Below, in pieces: positions 17,330 through 24,970 of a stretch of 64,000 bases of DNA. Source of the stretch: Streptomyces sp. YIM 121038 (GTDB lineage: Bacteria > Actinomycetota > Actinomycetes > Streptomycetales > Streptomycetaceae); NCBI RefSeq assembly GCF_006088715.1, contig NZ_CP030771.1, positions 6,033,501-6,097,500 of the forward strand, read 5' to 3'. The notes below the pieces were generated by a model. That model was not told where the DNA came from. It did not search any database and saw only the letters and a program-made list of their open reading frames with translations. A program made the translations under genes and the position numbers. The stretch's first letter is position 1. The number at the start of each line of letters is the position of its first letter.

Positions 17330-17842
17330 TCAGGAGTCGGCCTGCGCCGCCGCGTCGGGCACGGCGTGGGCGTTCTGCCGCGCGGAGAGCGCGGTGTTGA
17401 AGCGGGTGAGCAGCGCGGTGAAGCCCGAGCGCTCCTCGGGCGTCCAGTCCTGCGTGAGCTCGGCCATGAGTTCACGGCGCGAGGACCGCACGTCGTCCAG
17501 GCGCGACTGGCCGCGCGGTGAGAGCTGGAGCACCACCGCGCGCCCGTCCTCGGGGTGCGAGGTGCGCTTGACCAGGCCGGTGTCGACGAGCGGCGCGACC
17601 TGGCGGGTCACCGTCGAGGAGTCGATGCCCATGCTCGCCGCGAGCGCCTTGACGCCCATCGGGCCTTCCTTGTCGAGACGGTTGAGCAGGAGGTACGCGG
17701 CTCGGTCCATGGAGTTGCGGACCTGTCCGACGCCGCCAAGACGGGTCTGCTCGGCACGCCGCGCGAACACCGCTACCTGGTGCTGGAGCGTGTCGAGGAG
17801 GCCGGGATCGCTGGCGGTCGTCATGTCCGGAGTTGTGGGCAT
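17330..17842 (-). CDS. MarR family transcriptional regulator
   Basis: 170 residues from ATG 17842 (ATG 17824 is an alternative; neither SD is strong). It has the MarR winged helix: VKALAASMGIDSSTVTRQVAPLVDTGLVKRTSHPEDGRAVVLQLSPRG, with the DxR wing. The N- and C-terminal helices form the dimer interface. It is divergent from threonine ammonia-lyase, 145 nt apart. MarR proteins usually sense phenolic or oxidising ligands. The target here is unknown. Confidence 0.9.
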   Translation of the reverse strand: MPTTPDMTTASDPGLLDTLQHQVAVFARRAEQTRLGGVGQVRNSMDRAAYLLLNRLDKEGPMGVKALAASMGIDSSTVTRQVAPLVDTGLVKRTSHPEDGRAVVLQLSPRGQSRLDDVRSSRRELMAELTQDWTPEERSGFTALLTRFNTALSARQNAHAVPDAAAQADS

Positions 17843-17987
17843 GGCCGTGGGCTCACTTCATGGGAAGGGTGGTGGGTTGGGGGACAGGGTACGGGGTCCG
17901 GGCGCTACCCGTACCGGCGCTGCGCAAACCCGTCTCGCCGCTTGGTCGGACGGGGAAGGGACTGGCGTGAACTGCGAGACTGCCGTC

Positions 17988-19217
17988 ATGAGCTACCGCA
18001 CGACACGCTCCTTGCCGGCCGTCACCCTGGACGACGTGCGGGGCGCGCAGAAGATGCTGGGCGGCGTCGCCCGGGTCACGCCCCTGGAGGGCAGCAGGTA
18101 CCTGTCCGGGCTCGTCGGCGCCCCCGTCCACCTGAAGTGCGAGAACCTCCAGCGGACCGGCTCCTTCAAGCTGCGCGGCGCCTATGTGCGCATCGCGGGG
18201 CTGCTGCCGGAGGAGCGCGCGGCGGGCGTCGTCGCGGCCAGCGCGGGCAACCACGCCCAGGGCGTGGCGCTGGCCTCCGCGCTGCTCGGGGTGCGCTCCA
18301 CGGTGTTCATGCCGGTCGGCGCCCCGCTGCCCAAGGTCGCGGCGACCCGGGACTACGGCGCGGAGGTGCGCCTGGAGGGCCAGGTCGTCGACGAGACCCT
18401 GGCCGCCGCGCAGGAGTACGCGCGTACCACCGGCGCCGTCTTCATCCACCCCTTCGACCACCCGGACATCGTCGCCGGGCAGGGCACCGTGGGCCTGGAG
18501 GTCCTGGAGCAGTGCCCCGAGCTGCGCACGCTGCTCATCGGCGTGGGCGGCGGCGGGCTCGCCGCGGGCATCGCCGTGGCCGTCAAGGCGCTGCGCCCCG
18601 ACGTACGGCTCGTGGGCGTGCAGGCGGCGGGGGCCGCCGCGTACCCGCCCTCGCTGGCCGCGGGCCGGCCGGTGTCGATCGACAACCCGGTGACCATGGC
18701 GGACGGCATCAAGGTGGGCCGCCCCGGCGACGTGCCCTTCCAGCTCGTCGAGGAGCTCGTCGACGACATCGTCACCGTCTCGGAGGACGCCCTCTCCAGC
18801 GCCCTGCTGCTGTGTCTGGAGCGGGCCAAGATGGTCGTCGAGCCGGCAGGCGCCAGCCCGGTCGCGGCGCTCCTGAGCGCCCCGCGGTCCTTCGAGGGGC
18901 CCGTCGTCGCCCTGCTGTCCGGCGGCAACGTGGACCCGCTCCTGATGCAGCGCATCCTGCGCCACGGCATGGCGGCCGCGGGCCGCTACCTGTCGCTGCG
19001 GCTGCGCCTGCCGGACCGCCCCGGGGCCCTGGCCTCGCTGCTCGGCGCCCTGTCCGTGGCGGACGCCAACGTGCTCGACGTGAGCCACGTCCGCACCGAC
19101 CCGCGGCTCGGGCTCACCGAGGTCGAGGTGGAGCTGCACCTGGAGACGAAGGGGCCGGAGCACTGCGCCGAGGTGAGCGCGGCGCTGCGGGAGGCGGGCT
19201 ACACGGTCCTGGACTGA
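17988..19217 (+). CDS. ilvA: Threonine ammonia-lyase with C-terminal ACT domain
   Basis: 409 residues from ATG 17988. A GTG at 17967 with GGGGAAGGG upstream is a serious alternative, adding 7 residues. PLP lysine K61 lies in GSFKLRGA; SAGNHAQGVA and GVGGGGLAAG are the phosphate-binding and glycine loops. Residues about 335-409 form an ACT regulatory domain (LRLRLPDRPGALASLLGAL). It deaminates threonine to 2-oxobutanoate for isoleucine synthesis. The single ACT domain and length also match catabolic (TdcB-like) forms, so the physiological direction is not settled. There is no membrane segment. Confidence 0.92.
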   Translation: MSYRTTRSLPAVTLDDVRGAQKMLGGVARVTPLEGSRYLSGLVGAPVHLKCENLQRTGSFKLRGAYVRIAGLLPEERAAGVVAASAGNHAQGVALASALLGVRSTVFMPVGAPLPKVAATRDYGAEVRLEGQVVDETLAAAQEYARTTGAVFIHPFDHPDIVAGQGTVGLEVLEQCPELRTLLIGVGGGGLAAGIAVAVKALRPDVRLVGVQAAGAAAYPPSLAAGRPVSIDNPVTMADGIKVGRPGDVPFQLVEELVDDIVTVSEDALSSALLLCLERAKMVVEPAGASPVAALLSAPRSFEGPVVALLSGGNVDPLLMQRILRHGMAAAGRYLSLRLRLPDRPGALASLLGALSVADANVLDVSHVRTDPRLGLTEVEVELHLETKGPEHCAEVSAALREAGYTVLD

Positions 19218-19219
19218 CC

Positions 19220-19330
19220 GCCGCCGCGCCCGGCCCGCGCGCCCGCGCCCGGCCCGGCGCCCGCCCCGCCCACGCGCCTGCCCCGCGCCCGGCACCGCTC
19301 CGCGCCCGGCTCACGCCCGGCCGGGCCCCG
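19220..19330. repeat. Low-complexity GC-rich repeat after ilvA
   Basis: An imperfect array of CGCGCCCGGC-like 8-10-bp units in the 275-nt gap before the ABC genes. No open frame with coding character is seen. It may act as a structured 3' end. Confidence 0.5.
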
Positions 19331-19382
19331 GTACGGGCGGGCGCCAGGGTTTTCCACAGGCTTGGCAGAACCGGTTGAGGTG

Positions 19383-19398
19383 ACGCGATGTATCGCGT
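19383..19398. promoter_or_regulatory. Palindromic operator candidate upstream of the DrrAB-type exporter
   Basis: ACGCGAT-GT-ATCGCGT, a perfect 7-bp inverted repeat embedded in TGACGCGATGTATCGCGTTA. It lies 95 nt before the ATP-binding subunit start and close to a TTGAGG hexamer. It is suited to a TetR- or PadR-type repressor, but no such gene is adjacent. Confidence 0.4.
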
Positions 19399-19492
19399 TA
19401 CTGTGTGACTCACTCCACTGGCCGCCGGGCGAGCGAGGTCCGGCGAATCTAGGCTTTTCGCCAGGTACCGACCCAAGCTATGGGAGACCTCT

Positions 19493-20518
19493 ATGCCAGG
19501 CGCCATCTATGCCGAAGGTCTGGTGAAGACCTTCGGCGACGTAAGGGCTCTGGACGGCGTCGATCTGGATGTCCCGGAAGGCACCGTGCTCGGCCTCCTC
19601 GGGCCGAACGGCGCGGGGAAGACCACCGCGGTCCGCTGTCTGACCACCCTGCTGACCCCCGACAGCGGCAGGGCGGTCGTCGCCGGAATCGACGTACTGA
19701 AGCAGCCGAACGAGGTGCGGCGTTCGATCGGACTCTCCGGCCAATTCGCCGCCGTCGACGAGTACTTGACCGGCCGCGAGAATCTCCAGATGGTCGGCCA
19801 GCTCTATCAGATGCCCACCAAGCAGGCCAAGGCCCGGGCGGGCGAGCTCCTGGAGCGCTTCAACCTCAGCGACGCCGCCGACCGCCCCTCCAAGACGTAT
19901 TCGGGCGGCATGCGGCGCCGCCTCGACCTCGCCGCGGCGCTCGTCGTCTCGCCCCCGGTGATGTTCATGGACGAGCCGACGACCGGCCTGGACCCGCGCA
20001 ACCGCCAGGCCCTGTGGGAGGTCATCCAAGAGCTCGTCGCGGGCGGCACGACCCTGCTCCTGACCACGCAGTATCTGGAGGAGGCCGACCACCTGGCGCA
20101 CGACATCTGCGTCATCGACCACGGCCGGGTCATCGCCCGCGGCACCTCCGACCAGCTCAAGGCCAGGACCGGCGGCGAGCGCGTCGAGGTCGTGGTGCAC
20201 GAGCGCGACCACATCGCCGTCGCCCGCGAGGTCCTCACCGGCTTCGGCAAGGGCGAGACCACCGTCGACCAGCACACGCGCAAGCTGACCGTGCCCGTCA
20301 CCGGCGGCGCCAAGCTGCTCGCCGAGGTCATCCGCGACCTCGACGCCCGCGGCATCGAGATCGACGACATCGGCCTGCGCCGCCCCACCCTCGACGACGT
20401 CTTCATCTCCCTCACCGGCCACATCGCCGAGGCCGAGGAGGGCAACGGCACGGACGCCGCCCCGGGGAAGACCCGGCAGAGCGCCAAGGACAAGCACAAG
20501 AAGGAGGCCGGCCAGTGA
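19493..20518 (+). CDS. ABC exporter ATP-binding protein (DrrA family)
   Basis: 341 residues with GGGAG 7 nt before the ATG. Walker A GPNGAGKTT (37-45), signature YSGGMRRRLDLA, Walker B VMFMDEPTTGLD and the H-loop region LLTTQYLEEAD are intact. The C-terminal extension with VVHERDHIAVAREVL and DDVFISLTGH is typical of daunorubicin-resistance (DrrA) ATPases. It energises export of hydrophobic drugs or lipids. Its stop overlaps the permease start (GTGA), so ATPase and permease are made together. Confidence 0.93.
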   Translation: MPGAIYAEGLVKTFGDVRALDGVDLDVPEGTVLGLLGPNGAGKTTAVRCLTTLLTPDSGRAVVAGIDVLKQPNEVRRSIGLSGQFAAVDEYLTGRENLQMVGQLYQMPTKQAKARAGELLERFNLSDAADRPSKTYSGGMRRRLDLAAALVVSPPVMFMDEPTTGLDPRNRQALWEVIQELVAGGTTLLLTTQYLEEADHLAHDICVIDHGRVIARGTSDQLKARTGGERVEVVVHERDHIAVAREVLTGFGKGETTVDQHTRKLTVPVTGGAKLLAEVIRDLDARGIEIDDIGLRRPTLDDVFISLTGHIAEAEEGNGTDAAPGKTRQSAKDKHKKEAGQ

Positions 20519-21360
20519 GCGCCCTCAGCGACACCGCACCCGCCGCGAGGCCCGCGGGCGGCGTGAGCTCGTCCGTCCGCGACTCCCTCGTCGTCGCCAA
20601 GCGGAATCTGATCCGCATGAGCCGGATCCCCGAGATCATCCTGTTCGGCCTGATCCAGCCGGTGATGTTCGTCGTCCTGTTCAGCTATGTCTTCGGCGGC
20701 TCGATGAAGATCGGCTCCAGCACCAGCGCCGAGGAGTACCGCAACTTCCTGATGGCGGGCATCTTCGCCCAGACCGTCACCTTCGCCACCGCGGGAGCGG
20801 GCGCGGGCATCGCCGAGGACATGCACAAGGGCCTGATCGACCGGTTCCGCTCGCTGCCCATGGCGCGCGGCGCCGTCCTCACCGGCCGCACCATCGCCGA
20901 CCTGGTGCAGACCGCCCTGACGCTGCTCGTCCTCGCCGTGGTCGCAATCCTCGTCGGCTGGCGGATCCACGAGGGCTTCCCGAAGGCGCTCGCCGCCTTC
21001 GGCCTGCTGCTCCTGTCCGGGTACGCGTTCACCTGGATCGGCGCCCTGATCGGCCTGTCGGTCCGCACCCCGGAGGCGGCCACGTCCGGCGGCCTGATCT
21101 GGCTCTTCCCGGTCACCTTCATCTCGAACGCGTTCGTGGACTCCGGCAACATGCCCACCTTCCTGCGGCACCTCGCCGAGTGGAATCCCTTCAGCGCCAC
21201 CGTCCAGGCCTGCCGCCAGCTCTTCGGCAACCCCGGAGTGTCCCAGTCCGACGCCTGGCCCATGCAGCACCCCGTCTGGGCCTCGGTGCTCTACTCGATC
21301 CTGATCATCCTGATATTCCGCACGCTCGCGGTCCGCAAGTACCGCACGGCGACGTCCTGA
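20515..21360 (+). CDS. ABC-2 type permease (DrrB family)
   Basis: 281 residues from GTG 20515 with AAGGAGG upstream, overlapping the ATPase stop by 4 nt. Six hydrophobic segments are visible. LFGLIQPVMFVVLFSYVFGG and AEDMHKGLIDRFRSLPMARGAVLTGR are characteristic ABC-2 membrane landmarks. It pairs with the preceding ATPase as a two-component exporter. Substrate unknown; self-resistance or lipid export are the usual roles. A strong bidirectional terminator follows. Confidence 0.92.
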   Translation: MSALSDTAPAARPAGGVSSSVRDSLVVAKRNLIRMSRIPEIILFGLIQPVMFVVLFSYVFGGSMKIGSSTSAEEYRNFLMAGIFAQTVTFATAGAGAGIAEDMHKGLIDRFRSLPMARGAVLTGRTIADLVQTALTLLVLAVVAILVGWRIHEGFPKALAAFGLLLLSGYAFTWIGALIGLSVRTPEAATSGGLIWLFPVTFISNAFVDSGNMPTFLRHLAEWNPFSATVQACRQLFGNPGVSQSDAWPMQHPVWASVLYSILIILIFRTLAVRKYRTATS

Positions 21361-21368
21361 CACACGGC

Positions 21369-21405
21369 GGAGCCCCCGGCACGCGGGGTGCGTGCCGGGG
21401 GCTCC
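21369..21405. terminator. Bidirectional terminator between DrrB and greA
   Basis: Perfect 16-bp arms (21369-21384 and 21390-21405) with a GGGGT loop, between two converging genes. Confidence 0.85.
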
Positions 21406-21423
21406 GGGCGGATCGGGGCGGGC

Positions 21424-21921
21424 TCAGCCCTGGTAGGGCTTGGCCTCCAGGATCTTGACCGAGGCGAGCTTGCCGTTCGGCAGCTCGTACTGGGCGTCCT
21501 CGCCGACCCGCTTGCCGTTCACACCGGAGCCGAGCGGGGACTGCGGCGAGTACGTCTCGATGTCGTCGCTCGCGTACTCCCGCGAGGCGAGGAGGAAGGT
21601 CACGGTGTCGTCCTCGTCGCCGTCGAAGGCGATCGTGACGACCATGCCGGGGGCGACGACACCGGTCGCGGCGGGCGCCTCGCCGACCTTGGCGTGCTCC
21701 AGGAGCTGCGTCAGCTGGCGGACGCGGAGCTCCTGCTTGCCCTGCTCCTCCTTGGCCGCGTGGTACCCGCCGTTCTCGCGCAGGTCGCCCTCCTCACGCG
21801 CCGCCGCGATCTTGGTTGCGATCTCGGTGCGCGCGGGACCAGACAGGTACTCAAGCTCTTCCTTGAGCTTGTCGTACGCCTCCTGGGTCAGCCAGGTGAC
21901 GTTGTCGCTGGTCTGGGTCAC
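21424..21921 (-). CDS. greA: Transcription elongation factor GreA
   Basis: 165 residues from GTG 21921 with GAGGAG about 5 nt upstream. An in-frame upstream extension lacks coding character. The N-terminal coiled-coil (QEAYDKLKEELEYLSG, AAREEGDLRENGGYHAAKEEQGKQE) carries the acidic tip that enters the RNA polymerase secondary channel. The C-terminal FKBP-like part ends QSPLGSGVNGKRVGED. It promotes cleavage of backtracked transcripts. The length equals the family norm. Confidence 0.96.
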   Translation of the reverse strand: MTQTSDNVTWLTQEAYDKLKEELEYLSGPARTEIATKIAAAREEGDLRENGGYHAAKEEQGKQELRVRQLTQLLEHAKVGEAPAATGVVAPGMVVTIAFDGDEDDTVTFLLASREYASDDIETYSPQSPLGSGVNGKRVGEDAQYELPNGKLASVKILEAKPYQG

Positions 21922-22113
21922 AGGTGCTCCTCGTAGGTCCTTGAATACAAAGCATCGCCCTACCCAGAAGGATGTTCCCCTATGGGTGGGCGAAACCACG
22001 AGCCTAACAATTTCGGTGCCGGAGGGGGAGGACATATGCCATCAGAGACGCGTTAGCGCTGGTCACTGCCCTGTTTTCCCGCGCGTGCCCGGGCCTGGCG
22101 GCCCGCTTGCCGG

Positions 22114-22542
22114 TCAGTCCGTGTGGCAGGAGACCAGGGACGGGCTCGTGGCGCGCTCCGTGGTGCGCAGGGTGACCGTCTTGTCGATGCGACCGCTGTT
22201 CTGGTCGAAGCGGAAGTCGCCGCGGCCCACCTCGGCCCCGTTCTCGGCCTGGGCGCGCAGGGTGCAGTAGCCCTTGGCGTCCGCGTCCTTGCGTACTTCC
22301 AGGTGGACTTCGACGGCTTTGTCGGTGGCTTCCCACTTGATGATCTCGGCGTTGATCTTCGAGCCCGCGAGGGAGTCGTAGCCGAACCAGCCGACGACGC
22401 CGAGCAGCAGGACGCCGAGGACCGCGCCCACGACCTTGAGCTTGCGGTCGGCGCGCTGGTCGGCGGTGAGGGAGGTGCCGTAGCGGCCCTCCGGGGGCCT
22501 GGCGGCGGTGCCGCTCGTGTCACGGCCGCTGACCGCGGTCAT
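22114..22542 (-). CDS. DUF4307 membrane-anchored protein
   Basis: 142 residues from ATG 22542 with GGAGG 6 nt upstream. After a soluble N-terminus (PPEGRYGTSLTADQRADRK) there is one transmembrane helix (VVGAVLGVLLLGVVGWFGY), then an extracellular beta-rich domain with two cysteines (GYCTLRAQ and LVSCHTD). This matches the actinobacterial DUF4307 family of unknown function, commonly encoded opposite mca. Divergent transcription from mca starts 122 nt away. Confidence 0.85.
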   Translation of the reverse strand: MTAVSGRDTSGTAARPPEGRYGTSLTADQRADRKLKVVGAVLGVLLLGVVGWFGYDSLAGSKINAEIIKWEATDKAVEVHLEVRKDADAKGYCTLRAQAENGAEVGRGDFRFDQNSGRIDKTVTLRTTERATSPSLVSCHTD

Positions 22543-22664
22543 GCTCGTCCTCCACTGGACACTGGACAGGGGTGCCGGAATTTTCCACCCCCCGATTCCG
22601 TCACTATAGAAGCCGCCCATTGCAGTGGATGACCGAGGGCGCCCAATTCATCGAGGATCGAGTC

Positions 22665-23546
22665 TTGACTGAGCAGCTGCGACTGATGGCCGTTCACGCC
22701 CACCCCGACGACGAGTCGAGCAAGGGCGCGGCCACGATGGCGAAGTACGTGTCCGAAGGGGTGGACGTGCTCGTCGTGACATGCACGGGCGGGGAGCGCG
22801 GCGACATCCTCAACCCCAAGCTCCAGGGTGACACGTACATCCAGGAACACATCCACGAGGTCCGCAAGAAGGAGATGGACGAGGCCCGCGAGATCCTCGG
22901 CGTCAAGCAGGAGTGGCTCGGCTTCGTGGACTCGGGCCTGCCCGAGGGCGACCCGCTGCCGCCGCTGCCGGAGGGCTGCTTCGCCCTGGAGGACGTGGAC
23001 AAGGCGGCGGGCGAGCTGGTGAAGCAGATCCGCTCGTTCCGTCCGCAGGTGATCACCACGTACGACGAGAACGGCGGGTATCCGCACCCGGACCACATCA
23101 TGACCCACAAGATCTCGATGGTGGCCTTCGAGGGCGCGGCGGACGCGGAGAAGTACCCGGAGGGCGAGTTCGGCCCGGTCTTCCAGCCGCAGAAGCTCTA
23201 CTACAACCAGGGCTTCAACCGCCCCCGCACCGAGGCCCTGCACCAGGCGATGCTGGACCGCGGCCTGGAGTCCCCGTACGGCGAGTGGCTCAAGCGCTGG
23301 GACGAGTTCGAGCGGGTCGAGCGCACGCTCACCACGCACGTGCCGTGCGCGGAGTTCTACGAGATCCGCGACAAGGCGCTGATCGCGCACGCCACGCAGA
23401 TCGACCCCGACGGCGGCTGGTTCCGGGTCCCGATGGACGTCCAGAAGGAGGTCTGGCCGACGGAGGAGTACGAGCTGGCGAAGTCCCTCGTCGATACTTC
23501 CCTCCCCGAGGACGACCTCTTCGCGGGCATCCGCGACAATGCCTAA
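22665..23546 (+). CDS. mca: Mycothiol S-conjugate amidase
   Basis: 293 residues from TTG 22665 (GAGGA upstream). Earlier in-frame ATGs lack an SD and family similarity. It belongs to the PIG-L/LmbE-type zinc amidases: AHPDDE gives ligands H13 and D16, and YPHPDH gives H144. Mca cleaves mycothiol S-conjugates to a mercapturic acid and GlcN-Ins, the actinobacterial detoxification route equivalent to glutathione conjugation. The close homologue MshB is distinguished by the C-terminal half, and the RWDEFERVERTLTTHVPCAEFYEIRDKALIAHATQ region here fits Mca. A small membrane protein gene follows directly. Confidence 0.94.
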   Translation: MTEQLRLMAVHAHPDDESSKGAATMAKYVSEGVDVLVVTCTGGERGDILNPKLQGDTYIQEHIHEVRKKEMDEAREILGVKQEWLGFVDSGLPEGDPLPPLPEGCFALEDVDKAAGELVKQIRSFRPQVITTYDENGGYPHPDHIMTHKISMVAFEGAADAEKYPEGEFGPVFQPQKLYYNQGFNRPRTEALHQAMLDRGLESPYGEWLKRWDEFERVERTLTTHVPCAEFYEIRDKALIAHATQIDPDGGWFRVPMDVQKEVWPTEEYELAKSLVDTSLPEDDLFAGIRDNA

Positions 23547-23786
23547 ATGAGCGCAAGCCTGGCAATGACGCATCTCGTCCCCCTCGCCAAGGAGGTGGAC
23601 GAGAACAAGGTGACCCCCGGTGTCCTCGGTTTCATCGTCTTCGCGGTGATGGCCCTTGCCGTGTGGCGGCTGATGAAGTCCATGAACCGGCACATGAGCA
23701 AGGTCGACTTCAAGGAGGCGCCGGACCCGGCGGCCGGTTCCCGCGAGCCGGTCGACGCCGGTGAGGCCAAGGCCGACCGGGGCTGA
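23547..23786 (+). CDS. Small single-pass membrane protein downstream of mca
   Basis: 79 residues. The ATG follows the mca stop without a gap (TAAATG), with a possible second start at 23565. One transmembrane helix (PGVLGFIVFAVMALAVWRLM) is followed by a basic KSMNRHMSK and a flexible polar tail. It is a conserved companion of mca in streptomycetes as far as I recall. Function unknown; it may tether something to the membrane. Confidence 0.75.
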   Translation: MSASLAMTHLVPLAKEVDENKVTPGVLGFIVFAVMALAVWRLMKSMNRHMSKVDFKEAPDPAAGSREPVDAGEAKADRG

Positions 23787-23809
23787 CCCCCCGGGCCCGG
23801 CCCGCGGAC

Positions 23810-24970
23810 TCACCGCGAGTGGTCCGCCAGTGAGAGCAGCAGGTGCGCGGACTCCGGCCGCAGATGGTCGGAGTGCGCGCCCGCCGGGCCCCGCCCGCGG
23901 ACGAACACGTGGCTCGCGTCGACGCTGACGAACCGGTGGTCGAGGGCCGCGTGCGGATAGCCGTCGTCCGTGCCCCGCATCCGGATGCCGGAGACGGGCG
24001 CGGGCGCCGTGCCGATGCCCGCGTGCCCGATGCCGGTGCGCTTCTCGGCCCGCAGGTGCCAGAAGCCGGTGGCCCGGTCGCCCTGCGCGTACGTCGCCAC
24101 GACCGGGCCGCGCAGCGGCGCCCCGGCGAGCTCCGTGAACGTCTCGGCGAAGGCGTCGCGCGGCGCGGCCATCTGGAACAGCAGCATGGAGTCCACGGTG
24201 AACGGCCGCCCCGGTGGCGCGGGCGTGGACCAGCCGAGCGTGCCGCCCGGCGCCCCGGCCGCCCACTGCACCGCCTCGCAGAGGAAGCGGCAGCCGAAGG
24301 AGTGCCCGACGAGGTGCAGGTACTGGCCGCCCCGGCCGGCCAGGACCGGCGCCGCGTGCGGGTCGCCGCGCCGGGCGTCGAGATAGCCGAGCAACTGCCC
24401 GATGACGTCGGCCGCGTGCCCGGCCGTGCTCATGGCGTGCGCGCGGTCGCGGACGCGGCGGTAGCCGCCGAGGGACGGCAGCGACCGGGAGGGCCAGCGG
24501 ATCAGCACCGGCCAGGGCGCGAAGCCCGGCCCCGCCGCCGCGCCGCGCCGGGGCCCGCCCGCCCCGCCGAGCCCCGGATACAGCTCAGGACGCCGCGCGA
24601 GCTGGCGCCCCGCCAGGCCCAGGAGCTCGCCCACGGCCTGCCGGGACGACGTGCGCGAGGTCTGCCATCCGTGGACGTACACGACGACGTCCGTCGCCCA
24701 CGACGGCGGTGTGAGCCGGGCGGCGAAGTGGTCGAGGAGTCCGGGCGGCGGCACGGGGCGCGGCCCGGCGCGGGTGTCCCGCAGCGGCCAGCCGCGCTCG
24801 TCGAGGTCGACGACGGCGACCGCGTCGCCCCAGCGGCCCCAGCCGCCCCCGGCACCCTGGCCGTCCCTGGCATCCCTGTCGTCCTCGGCAACCCGGCCGT
24901 CCCTGGCGTCCCAGCCGTCCCCGGCACCCCTGTCGTCTCCGACATCCCCATCGCCCCCGGCTGTCGTCAC
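23810..24970 (-). CDS. Alpha/beta hydrolase with repetitive N-terminal linker, last gene of the CHAT operon
   Basis: 386 residues from GTG 24970, overlapping the CHAT gene stop by 4 nt (GTGA). Residues 2-47 are low-complexity Gly/Asp/Arg/Ala. The enzyme part has DVVVYVHGWQ (oxyanion region), the nucleophile elbow LVGHSFGCRFL with S224, and candidate His/Asp in VDASHVF and AHSDHL near the C-terminus. The order resembles DUF900-like esterases and lipases. No signal peptide or transmembrane segment is visible, so the protein is likely cytoplasmic. Being coupled to a caspase-like protease, it could be its substrate or a parallel effector such as a lipase acting on the membrane. That is inference. 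Alternatively it is an ordinary esterase carried in the same transcript. Confidence 0.8.
   Translation of the reverse strand: MTTAGGDGDVGDDRGAGDGWDARDGRVAEDDRDARDGQGAGGGWGRWGDAVAVVDLDERGWPLRDTRAGPRPVPPPGLLDHFAARLTPPSWATDVVVYVHGWQTSRTSSRQAVGELLGLAGRQLARRPELYPGLGGAGGPRRGAAAGPGFAPWPVLIRWPSRSLPSLGGYRRVRDRAHAMSTAGHAADVIGQLLGYLDARRGDPHAAPVLAGRGGQYLHLVGHSFGCRFLCEAVQWAAGAPGGTLGWSTPAPPGRPFTVDSMLLFQMAAPRDAFAETFTELAGAPLRGPVVATYAQGDRATGFWHLRAEKRTGIGHAGIGTAPAPVSGIRMRGTDDGYPHAALDHRFVSVDASHVFVRGRGPAGAHSDHLRPESAHLLLSLADHSR
24838..24966. repeat. Imperfect 9-bp-period repeat encoding the hydrolase N-terminal linker
   Basis: A run of GTCCCTGGC/ATCCCTGTC-like units on the plus strand. On the coding (minus) strand it yields a GDxRDARDG-type chain. 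Length polymorphism between strains would be expected. Confidence 0.7.

Noticed and set aside
17155..17475. Minus-strand frame between the sigma-like gene and MarR
   Set aside because: It runs through a terminator hairpin and overlaps the MarR coding region in another frame; coding character is absent.
19340..19375. TTTCCACAGG resembling a DnaA box
   Set aside because: A single imperfect match with no cluster, no AT-rich element and no origin gene nearby.
22572..22664. Upstream ATG starts for mca
   Set aside because: They lack an SD and conserved sequence; TTG 22665 fits the family N-terminus TEQLRLMAVHAHPDDE.
24838..24966. Repeat array considered as a CRISPR
   Set aside because: The units are 9-bp, contiguous and in a coding frame, without unique spacers.
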